Below, piece by piece: positions 37,244 through 44,279 of a DNA stretch of 64,000 nt (position 1 is the stretch's first letter; each line of letters begins with the position of its first letter). Position numbers and translations under genes: made by a program. A model generated the notes under the pieces. It made no database searches, was not told the origin of the DNA, and saw only the letters and a list, made by a program, of their open reading frames with translations. The stretch lies in the NCBI RefSeq assembly GCF_003260125.1, contig NZ_QHKO01000008.1, positions 125,857 to 189,856 of the forward strand, in the 5' to 3' direction. This DNA is from Lujinxingia litoralis. GTDB lineage: Bacteria > Myxococcota_A > Bradymonadia > Bradymonadales > Bradymonadaceae.

Positions 37244-37282
37244 GTCACTCGGGCCGGCATCGGCGCTGATGTCGGACACAAC

Positions 37283-37323
37283 AAAAACCCCGCTCGCCAG
37301 GGACTGGCGAGCGGGGTTTTTTT
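37283..37323. terminator. Bidirectional intrinsic terminator between yaaA and the S1 gene
   Basis: Perfect 13-bp stem (37288-37300 with 37304-37316), GGA loop, seven T on the right and an A-run on the left, placed between two convergent genes. Confidence 0.94.
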
Positions 37324-37364
37324 CGTGAGGAGAGCCCCCCGGTTTTTGGGGGGCGCGGCCTGAC

Positions 37365-39068
37365 TTACTTCTTGTTGCGGGCCTTGAGCAGGTCGCCCAG
37401 CGTTCCCATGCTGCCGCCCGAGGAGAGGCTGTCGTCCTGGTAGCTGGTGGGCGCGGCCTTGGAGGGGTCGGTCTGCTCGGCGATGGTCGCGGCGTCTTTG
37501 AGGCTCAGGGCCATGCGTCGGCGCTCGGGCTCGATGTTGAGCACGCGGGCGGTGATGTCCTGGCCGGCGGTGAACTGGCGATGGGGCGTGCCCCCCTCGG
37601 AGAGGTTCATCTCGCTGCGGGGCAAGAGCGCGGTGATGCCACCGCCGAGTTCGATGAAGGCGCCGAAGTCTTCAACGCGGGCCACGTTGCCCTGGACTTC
37701 CATGCCGATGGTGAAGCGCTCGTCAATGGCGCTCCAGGGGTCGCCTTCGGCGGCCTTCATGCTCAGGCCGATGCGTCGACGCAGCAGGTCGATGTCCTGG
37801 ACTTCCACCGAGACTTCTTCGCCGACGGTGACCACGTCGGCCGGGTTGGCGACGTGGCGTTCCCAGCTCATCTGCGAGACGTGGACCAGGCCTTCGACGC
37901 CGGGGGCGATCTCGACGAAGGCACCAAAGGGGGCGATACGCACCACGCGCCCGAGTACGCGGCTGCCCACGGAGAATTTCTCGTTGACGTCGAGCCAGGG
38001 GTCCTGCTCGGTGGCCTTCATGCTCAGCCCGATGCGGATGGGCTTGTTGCGCACGGGCTCCTCGATGCTCAAGACCTCGACCTTGACCTCCTGGCCGACT
38101 TTGACCAGGTCGGTGGGGTGGTCGAAGAAGGTGTGGCTGAGTTCCGAGACGTGGACCAGGCCTTCGAGCCCGCCGATGTCGACAAAGGCACCGAAGTCGG
38201 CCACGCGGGTGATGATGCCGTCGAGGACCTGGCCAACTTCCAGGGTTTTGAGGGTCTCTTCGCGGGCCTCCTTTTGTTGTTCTTCCAGGAGCGCGCGGCG
38301 GCTGACGACGACGGTGCGCCCGCCGTCGCGGACTTCCTGAACTTTAAAGGAGTAGGTCTGTCCCACGTGGGCGTCGGGCTCTTCGGTGAAGCCGAGCTCG
38401 ATCTGGCTGATGGGGCAGAAGGCCTCGACGCCGGCCAGGTCGACCTCAAAGCCGCCTTTGTTGGTGCCGGTGACGCGCCCGCTGATGGGGAGGCCGGTGT
38501 CGTGGGCGGTTTCCACGGCGACCAGGCCCTGGCGTCCGGCGCCAAGCTCTTTGCCGAGCTGGATGCCGCCTTTAAAGCCCAGGACGTAGAAGGAGTAGGT
38601 CTGGCCGGGGACCAGGGTCACGTTGCCTTCATCGTCTTCGTAGGCGGCGCGCTCGGCGACGCCCTCCTGGTTGGCGCCGATCTGCACAAAGATGCTGGAG
38701 GAGCCCACGGTGATGACGGTGCCCTCGATCTGGTCGCCCACATCGAAGCGCTTGCGCGAGGGGGTGGCGGCCTGGTGGCCTTCAAACATCGCGGCGAAGT
38801 CGTCCATGGTGGCCGAGGTGTCGGCGAAGGTCATGCCGCTGGCCTCGGGCTCTTCTTTCTTAGTGGCGCCGGGGGCCTCCTGTTTGGGAGCCTCTTTCTG
38901 AGGCGCGTTGGGAGCTTTGGGGGCCTGAGGCGCGCGGATCACCTCGATCTTGCGGTCCGGGCTGTCACCGCGGGCGCTGGCATCGGGTTGCTTCTTGCGG
39001 GCGCGAGGCGGCACGGCCTGGTCGGCGGGTTTGTTGGACTTGTTGTTTTTGGAGTCGTTGGAGGCCAT
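37365..39068 (-). CDS. S1 RNA-binding domain protein (ribosomal protein S1-like, five repeats)
   Basis: 567 residues. A ~110-residue N-terminus is disordered (Lys/Pro/Ala-rich with 'APQAPKAPNAPQKEAPKQEA'). Five S1/OB repeats follow: ~125-190 ('QIEGTVITVGSSSIFVQIG'), ~205-275, ~290-370 ('ITRVADFGAFVDIGGLEGLV'), ~375-450 ('VVRIAPFGAFVEIAPGVEGL') and ~460-535. The best-conserved repeats are 3 and 4, as in S1. Escherichia coli S1 has six repeats and no such N-terminal tail, so this may be the genome's ribosomal S1 in a modified form or a paralog of Tex/S1 type. RNA binding and translation initiation are the expected roles. Confidence 0.87.
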   Translation of the reverse strand: MASNDSKNNKSNKPADQAVPPRARKKQPDASARGDSPDRKIEVIRAPQAPKAPNAPQKEAPKQEAPGATKKEEPEASGMTFADTSATMDDFAAMFEGHQAATPSRKRFDVGDQIEGTVITVGSSSIFVQIGANQEGVAERAAYEDDEGNVTLVPGQTYSFYVLGFKGGIQLGKELGAGRQGLVAVETAHDTGLPISGRVTGTNKGGFEVDLAGVEAFCPISQIELGFTEEPDAHVGQTYSFKVQEVRDGGRTVVVSRRALLEEQQKEAREETLKTLEVGQVLDGIITRVADFGAFVDIGGLEGLVHVSELSHTFFDHPTDLVKVGQEVKVEVLSIEEPVRNKPIRIGLSMKATEQDPWLDVNEKFSVGSRVLGRVVRIAPFGAFVEIAPGVEGLVHVSQMSWERHVANPADVVTVGEEVSVEVQDIDLLRRRIGLSMKAAEGDPWSAIDERFTIGMEVQGNVARVEDFGAFIELGGGITALLPRSEMNLSEGGTPHRQFTAGQDITARVLNIEPERRRMALSLKDAATIAEQTDPSKAAPTSYQDDSLSSGGSMGTLGDLLKARNKK

Positions 39069-39129
39069 GGTCGCTGCCTGTTTGATGTGTTTATCAGGGG
39101 ATGAAGAGGCCAGAACTTCAGATCGGAGG

Positions 39130-40143
39130 CTACCGGCCCAGGCCGGAGGCCTGGCGTACACGGGCGATCACGTCTTCGACGGTGGGGCGAACCTTGCGGG
39201 CGCCGGCGTCGAGGACGTCGTCGAGGTAGTTATGGTCGTCGATGATGGCGTTGAAGCGCTCGCGGTAGGGCGCGAAGTGCTCGTCCATCTTCTCAAAGAG
39301 CGCCTGCTTGGCGTGGCCGTAGCCATAGCCACCGCGACGGTAATTTTCTTCCATCTCGGCGAGCTCCTCGGCGGAGGCGAAGAGCTTGTAGAGGGTGACG
39401 ATGTTGCAGGTCGAGGGATCTTTGGGATCGTCGAGACCTTTGGAGTCGGTCTCGATTTTCATGATCTGTTTGCGCAGCTTTTTGGGGGGCAAGAGGGGCT
39501 CGATGATGTTCCCGTAGCTCTTGCTCATCTTGCGGCCGTCGAGGCCGGGGACGGTGGCCACGTCTTCGCGGACCCGGGCCTCGGGCAGTTTGAGGAAGTC
39601 CCCGCCGAAGGCCGAGTTGAACTTCTGGGCCATGTCGCGGGTCATCTCAAGGTGCTGCACCTGGTCGGCGCCTACCGGGACGACGTCGGAGTCGTAGATC
39701 AGGATGTCGCTGGCCATGAGCACCGGGTAGGTGAACACGCCGTGGTTGATATCCTTCTCGATGCCCTGGTCCCTGGCGGCCTTGTAGGCGTGGGCGCGCT
39801 CCAGCAGGCCCATGTGGGTGACGCAGCTCAAGAGCCAGGTGAGCTCGGTGACCTCGGGGATGTCCGACTGGCGGAAGAAGGCGGCTTTTTCGGGGTCCAG
39901 ACCAAAGGCCAAAAAGTAGGCGGTGATCTGGTAGACCGATTGGCGCAGGGCCTGCGGGTCGCGCACCGTGGTCAGGGCGTGGTAGTCGGCCACAAAATAA
40001 AACGCTTCGAAATCATCCTGCAGATCGATGGCCGGGCGGATCATGCCCAGGTAGTTGCCCAGGTGCGGGAAGCCGGTGGGTTTGATGCCCGAGAGGCTGC
40101 GCTTTTTGGCGGGCGTGGCTTGGGAAGACATGTCAGTGCTCAT
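39130..40143 (-). CDS. trpS: Tryptophan-tRNA ligase
   Basis: 337 residues, a class Ic synthetase. The HIGH variant is 'HLGN' (residues 27-30) within 'IKPTGFPHLGNYLGMIRPAI', and the KMSKS loop is 'GRKMSKSYGN'. 'PVGADQVQHLEMTRDMAQKF' is the tryptophan-adenylate site typical of bacterial TrpRS. It charges tRNA-Trp in the cytosol. ATGs at 40143 and 40131 are both possible starts. The S1-like gene starts 62 bases beyond its stop, same strand, so they may be co-transcribed. Confidence 0.97.
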   Translation of the reverse strand: MSTDMSSQATPAKKRSLSGIKPTGFPHLGNYLGMIRPAIDLQDDFEAFYFVADYHALTTVRDPQALRQSVYQITAYFLAFGLDPEKAAFFRQSDIPEVTELTWLLSCVTHMGLLERAHAYKAARDQGIEKDINHGVFTYPVLMASDILIYDSDVVPVGADQVQHLEMTRDMAQKFNSAFGGDFLKLPEARVREDVATVPGLDGRKMSKSYGNIIEPLLPPKKLRKQIMKIETDSKGLDDPKDPSTCNIVTLYKLFASAEELAEMEENYRRGGYGYGHAKQALFEKMDEHFAPYRERFNAIIDDHNYLDDVLDAGARKVRPTVEDVIARVRQASGLGR

Positions 40144-40192
40144 CAGCGGTCAGGGAAAAGTAGGTCACCCTCAGTGGCGAGGTCCGGGCAGG

Positions 40193-41143
40193 TTAGCTGC
40201 GGGTGATGCGCCAGCTGCGGTGGGGTTTGGAGTGTTGGAAGTCGTGGGGAATCGTTTTGTGGGTGAGCTCCTCGACGCGGGCGCCGTGGAGGGGGCCGGG
40301 CTGGAGCTTAAAGTTTCGAAAGTTTGTCGAGAAGTAAAGCGCACCGCCGGGTTTGAGCAAGTTCAACGCGGCGTTGATCAGCCAGGGATGGTCGCGCTGG
40401 ATCTCGAGGGTGTCGTCCATCTTCTTGGAGTTGGAGAAGGTGGGCGGGTCGAGCACGATCAGGTCGTAGCGTTCGCGGGCGCGGTCCGGGCTGGCCAGGT
40501 ACTGCAGGATGTCGGCGCGCTCAAAGCGGTGTCCGCGCAGGCTCATATCATTGAGCGCGAGGTTCTCGCGGGCCCAGCGCAGGTAGGTGTTGCTCATGTC
40601 GACCGTGGTGGTCTTGCGAGCGCCGCCGGCGATGGCGTGCACGGTGAAGGCGCCGGTGTAGGCAAAGAGGTTGAGCACGCTCTTGCCCTGGCTCTCTTCG
40701 CGGACCATCTGGCGGGTGATGCGGTGATCGAGGAAGAGGCCGGTGTCGAGGTAATCGGAGAGGTTGACCTTGAATTTGAGGCCGTCTTCTTCGACGACGA
40801 TTTCGCGGCGCTCGTGGGCAAATTTGGAGTACTGCCAGGAGCCCTTCTGGCGTCGGCGCGTTTTGACAAAGACTTTTTCGGCCGGGATCTGAAGCTCGCT
40901 CATCAGGACTTCGAGCATGGCGTCGAGCCAGGCTTCGTTGTCCATATCGCGGAACTTGCGCCGGGCCATCAGGGCGACGTGGAGGTAGCCCTGATAGAAG
41001 TCGATGAGGAGGGGGATCTCGGGGATGTCGGCGTCGTAGAGGCGGTAGCAGCGCTGGTCGAGGCGCTGGGCGGCGTTCTGGATGCGGCTGATGTTCTTCT
41101 GGAGACGATTTTCGAACATCGCCGCCTGTTCGGTGGTGCTCAT
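40193..41143 (-). CDS. RlmK-like 23S rRNA methyltransferase (class I SAM)
   Basis: 316 residues from ATG 41143. It resembles the C-terminal RlmK half of E. coli RlmKL, which makes m7G2069 in 23S rRNA. Features: an N-terminal region with 'MFENRLQKNISRIQNAAQRL', SAM loop 'VLNLFAYTGAFTVHAIAGGA', acidic motif 'VDMSNTYLRWARENLALNDM', and the catalytic 'YDLIVLDPPTFSNSKKMDDT'. The RlmL half and THUMP domain are missing, so it is a stand-alone K-type enzyme. Assignment to RlmK rather than RlmI is likely from 'DPPTFSNSKKM'. Confidence 0.88.
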   Translation of the reverse strand: MSTTEQAAMFENRLQKNISRIQNAAQRLDQRCYRLYDADIPEIPLLIDFYQGYLHVALMARRKFRDMDNEAWLDAMLEVLMSELQIPAEKVFVKTRRRQKGSWQYSKFAHERREIVVEEDGLKFKVNLSDYLDTGLFLDHRITRQMVREESQGKSVLNLFAYTGAFTVHAIAGGARKTTTVDMSNTYLRWARENLALNDMSLRGHRFERADILQYLASPDRARERYDLIVLDPPTFSNSKKMDDTLEIQRDHPWLINAALNLLKPGGALYFSTNFRNFKLQPGPLHGARVEELTHKTIPHDFQHSKPHRSWRITRS

Positions 41144-41229
41144 AGGGCGGCCGGGGGGATGGGGGGAGGAGGGGGCTGGCAAGCCAGAAGAGGAGCGGCC
41201 CGCGCGCGGGGCGCGGGCCGGCAGGTCGC

Positions 41230-41574
41230 TCAGTTGGAGCGGGTCTTCTCCTCAACCATGCCGGTTGAGTCGTAGAGGCGAGACTTGATGGCGGCCTTAG
41301 AGAGGATGTGCGCGCTGACCGGGGCGGTCATGAAGAGGAAGAGGGTGATCAGGACCTCGTGCAGGGTCAGCGACTGGCGTGTGTAGGTAAAGAAGAGCAT
41401 CGAGGCGGTGAGCATCGCCCCCAGGCCCAGCGTGGTGGCCTTGGTGGGGCCATGCAGGCGCATGAAGAAGTCGGGGAGTTTGGCCAGGCCCAGCGAGCCC
41501 ACAAAGGCGAAGAAGGCGCCGATGATGATCAGGGCGGCGGCCGGGATCTGAATGAAGAGCGGCAGCTCGGTCAT
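41230..41574 (-). CDS. mrpG: Mrp antiporter subunit G
   Basis: 114 residues with three membrane helices, family MnhG/PhaG. 'GSLGLAKLPDFFMRLHGPTK' is the hallmark segment. Last gene of the mrp operon, 39 bases after mrpF. Needed for assembly of the sodium(potassium)/proton antiporter complex. Confidence 0.95.
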   Translation of the reverse strand: MTELPLFIQIPAAALIIIGAFFAFVGSLGLAKLPDFFMRLHGPTKATTLGLGAMLTASMLFFTYTRQSLTLHEVLITLFLFMTAPVSAHILSKAAIKSRLYDSTGMVEEKTRSN

Positions 41575-41613
41575 GGTGTGCTCTCGAATGCGAAGAAGGA
41601 GTGGCGACGCGGA

Positions 41614-41886
41614 TCACTCGATGATGTTGCCGCGCAGCAAAAACTTGGCCATGCCGACGGTGCTGACAAAGCCCATCATGGCGATGAGCAGCGCGGCCTC
41701 GAAGTAGAGGTCGAGGTTCCACCAGATCCCGCCCAGGATCAGCAGGGCGATGGAGTTGATGTACATCGTGTCCAGCGCCACCACCCGGTCGAGGATGCTG
41801 GGCCCCTCAAAGAGGCGGAAGGCGCAGAGGAAGATCGCCGCGGCGACGATGCCAAAGGCGAGCATGATGGCGTAGGTCAAAATCAT
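41614..41886 (-). CDS. mrpF: Mrp antiporter subunit F
   Basis: 90 residues, three helices. 'RLFEGPSILDRVVALDTMYI' is the conserved MnhF/PhaF loop with its arginine and aspartate, one of the charged residues important for antiport. The start overlaps the mrpE stop by 4 bases. Confidence 0.95.
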   Translation of the reverse strand: MILTYAIMLAFGIVAAAIFLCAFRLFEGPSILDRVVALDTMYINSIALLILGGIWWNLDLYFEAALLIAMMGFVSTVGMAKFLLRGNIIE

Positions 41887-42407
41887 TGGAAGGCCTCCAG
41901 CAGCGGGGCCTCGTAACGGGCCTTCATCAGCTGAATCTCGGTGTCGGGATCGCTGGTGCTGAGTGCGTGGACCAGCAGGGTCTTTTTATCGCCGCTCAAG
42001 TTGGCCGAAACGGTCCCGGGGGTCAGCGAGATGGTCGCCGCAAAGATCGTGATGGCGTAGGGGTTGGTCAGCTGCACCGGCACCTCCAAGAAGGTCGGGG
42101 TGAGCTTGCGGGTCGGTCCCAGGATCAGGCGGGCCACGGCGATGTTGGCCACCAGGATATCCCACATCACGATGAAGACGTAAAAGATCAGGGGCCGCAG
42201 GCGCCGCACCCGGGGGAAGGTGTCGGTGAAGCGCCGGGTGAGGGCCGGGATCGCCAGGGCAAGGATCACCCCCTTGATCAGGGTGGAGGCTCCCAGCTCA
42301 CCGTGGGCGAGCAGCCAGATGGCCAGCAGCACCAGGCTGAAGAGGGGCTGAGGCAATAAGCGTTGTGGAATGCTGATCACTTCAGTGGTCCTTTGTGAGG
42401 AATTCAT
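41883..42407 (-). CDS. mrpE: Mrp antiporter subunit E
   Basis: About 174 residues (ATG 42407; GTG 42410 possible). MnhE/PhaE family: two or three helices near the N-terminus, then a soluble part with 'NPYAITIFAATISLTPGTVS' and 'LLVHALSTSDPDTEIQLMKA'. Overlaps mrpD by ~26 bases and mrpF by 4, tight translational coupling. Needed for stable complex formation. Confidence 0.94.
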   Translation of the reverse strand: MNSSQRTTEVISIPQRLLPQPLFSLVLLAIWLLAHGELGASTLIKGVILALAIPALTRRFTDTFPRVRRLRPLIFYVFIVMWDILVANIAVARLILGPTRKLTPTFLEVPVQLTNPYAITIFAATISLTPGTVSANLSGDKKTLLVHALSTSDPDTEIQLMKARYEAPLLEAFQ

Positions 42408-43944
42408 CACTCATGCCTGTGTCGGGGAAGATCACCGGGTCGACCATGACCGCTTCGATGTACTGCTCGGGGTTGAGCAGCTGAGCGGCCAGGGCGTCGG
42501 TGAACTCGGTGATGGGGCCGGCCAACGCGCTGTAGGTAGCGAGTACGGCGAGGATGGCAACCAGGGGGGCGGCCTGGAGCGCGGAGGTGCGCTCGATCTG
42601 GTCTTGTTTGGCGGGGGGAACTTCGCCGCCCTTCCAGATGACCTCGGTGCCCACGCGGCTCAGTGCCACCAGGCCCAGAAGGCTGGTCAAGAGCAGGACG
42701 ACCCAGAGCCAGAACCCACCGGGCTCGGTGATGGCGGCCTGAAGCATCAGGAGCTTGCCCAAAAAGCCGCTCAAGGGCGGGAGGCCGGCGGCGGCCACGG
42801 CCGCCCCGAAGAAGAGCAGACCCAAAAGGCCGGGCTGGGAGAGTTTCCAGCCCACGCGGATCTCGTCGGTGAAGGGTCCACGTTGCAGGCTGATACGTTC
42901 CACGAGCAAAAAGAAGAGGCCCATGATCAGCGTGGAGTGCACCATGTAGTACACCGCCCCGGAGATGCTCTCCTGGCTGAAGAGGCCGATGCTGGCGAGC
43001 ATGCTGCCGAGCGAGGAGATGATCAGGTAGCCGATCATCGGGCGCATCCGGCGGCTGCCCATGGCGCCGACCATCCCGAAGAAGAGGGTCATCAGGGCCA
43101 GGGGGAAGAGGTAGGGCTCGATGAGGTCGGCGCCGACGCCGGCCTCCGGGCCGAAGATCAGCGTGGAGGTGCGCAGGATGGCGTACACCCCGACCTTGGT
43201 CAGGATGGCAAAGAGGGCGGCGACCGGAGCGGTGGCCGCGCCGTAGACCGAGGGCAGCCAGAGGTAGAGAGGCAGCAGCGCGGCCTTGAGGGCGAAGACG
43301 ACCATCAGGATGAGCCCGCCGGCCTGGAGGATGGCCTGGTCTTCGGGACCCAGGGCGGCGACCGAGAGGGCCATATCGGCCATGTTCAGGCTGCCGGTGA
43401 CGCCGTAGAGGGTGCTCACTCCGATCAAGAAGAGGGCCGAGCCCACCAGGTTGAGTGCCACGTAGTGGATGCCTGCTTTGATGCGCTTTTTGCCGCCGGA
43501 ATAGACCAGCAGGTTGTAGGACGAGAGCAGCAGGATCTCGAAGAAGACAAAGAGGTTGAAGAGGTCACCGGTCATAAAGGCGCCGGTGATCCCCAAAACC
43601 TGGAACTGGTAGAGGAAGTGGAAGTAGGGCCCGCGCTTATCGGTGCCCTGAACTGCGTAGGTGAGCACCAAAAAGGCGACCACGCTGGTCAGGGTGACCA
43701 TCAGGGCGGCCAGGCGGTCGACGACCACCGTGATCCCGAAGGGCGCCGACCAGTTGCCCATGGCGTAGCTGAAGATCTCGCCGGAGAAGGTCTGCGAGAG
43801 CATCCAGAAGCTAAAGGCCACGTAGAAGGCCGAGGAGGCCAGCGCCAGGGTGCGTTGGAGGGCGATCTTCGAGTTGGGGATCAACGCGCAGATAAGCCCG
43901 GTGACCAGGGGCAGCACGATGGGAATGACGATCCAGTTATTCAC
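42382..43944 (-). CDS. mrpD: Mrp antiporter subunit D
   Basis: 520 residues with ~14 helices, in the NuoL/M/N-like family. 'YLWLPSVYGAATAPVAALFA' is the conserved core with its lysine/proline bend, and 'AVQGTDKRGPYFHFLYQFQV' and 'LLVYSGGKKRIKAGIHYVAL' are typical of MnhD. With MrpA it forms a proton-translocating pathway related to complex I. Overlaps mrpC by 4 bases upstream and mrpE by ~26 downstream. Confidence 0.96.
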   Translation of the reverse strand: MNNWIVIPIVLPLVTGLICALIPNSKIALQRTLALASSAFYVAFSFWMLSQTFSGEIFSYAMGNWSAPFGITVVVDRLAALMVTLTSVVAFLVLTYAVQGTDKRGPYFHFLYQFQVLGITGAFMTGDLFNLFVFFEILLLSSYNLLVYSGGKKRIKAGIHYVALNLVGSALFLIGVSTLYGVTGSLNMADMALSVAALGPEDQAILQAGGLILMVVFALKAALLPLYLWLPSVYGAATAPVAALFAILTKVGVYAILRTSTLIFGPEAGVGADLIEPYLFPLALMTLFFGMVGAMGSRRMRPMIGYLIISSLGSMLASIGLFSQESISGAVYYMVHSTLIMGLFFLLVERISLQRGPFTDEIRVGWKLSQPGLLGLLFFGAAVAAAGLPPLSGFLGKLLMLQAAITEPGGFWLWVVLLLTSLLGLVALSRVGTEVIWKGGEVPPAKQDQIERTSALQAAPLVAILAVLATYSALAGPITEFTDALAAQLLNPEQYIEAVMVDPVIFPDTGMSDEFLTKDH

Positions 43945-44279
43945 TGCGCCTGCTCCTTGCCGTCGAGGTGATCGGTGCCCAGCTCCACATAGCCGCTGAT
44001 GGCCAACACCAGAATAAAGGCGGTCATGGCAAATCCGATGACGATAGCGGTGAGGATCAGCGCCTGGGGCAGCGGATCGGCGTAGGCCTCCAGGGGCACG
44101 CCGTCGCGCAAGATCGGGGGCTCCCCGGAGGTGAGTCGACCGGTGCTAAAGATGTAGAGGTTGGCGGCGTATGAGAAGAGGGCCAGCCCGACGATGACCG
44201 GGAAGGTGCGCGCGCGCAGCACCAGATAGAACCCACATGCCACCAGTACGGCGATGGCGGCGGCGACTAGGGCTTCCAT
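43941..44279 (-). CDS. mrpC: Mrp antiporter subunit C
   Basis: 112 residues, NuoK-like with three helices. 'LALFSYAANLYIFSTGRLTS' and 'DPLPQALILTAIVIGFAMTA' are the diagnostic MnhC/PhaC segments. Overlaps the mrpAB stop by 13 bases and the mrpD start by 4. Confidence 0.96.
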   Translation of the reverse strand: MEALVAAAIAVLVACGFYLVLRARTFPVIVGLALFSYAANLYIFSTGRLTSGEPPILRDGVPLEAYADPLPQALILTAIVIGFAMTAFILVLAISGYVELGTDHLDGKEQAQ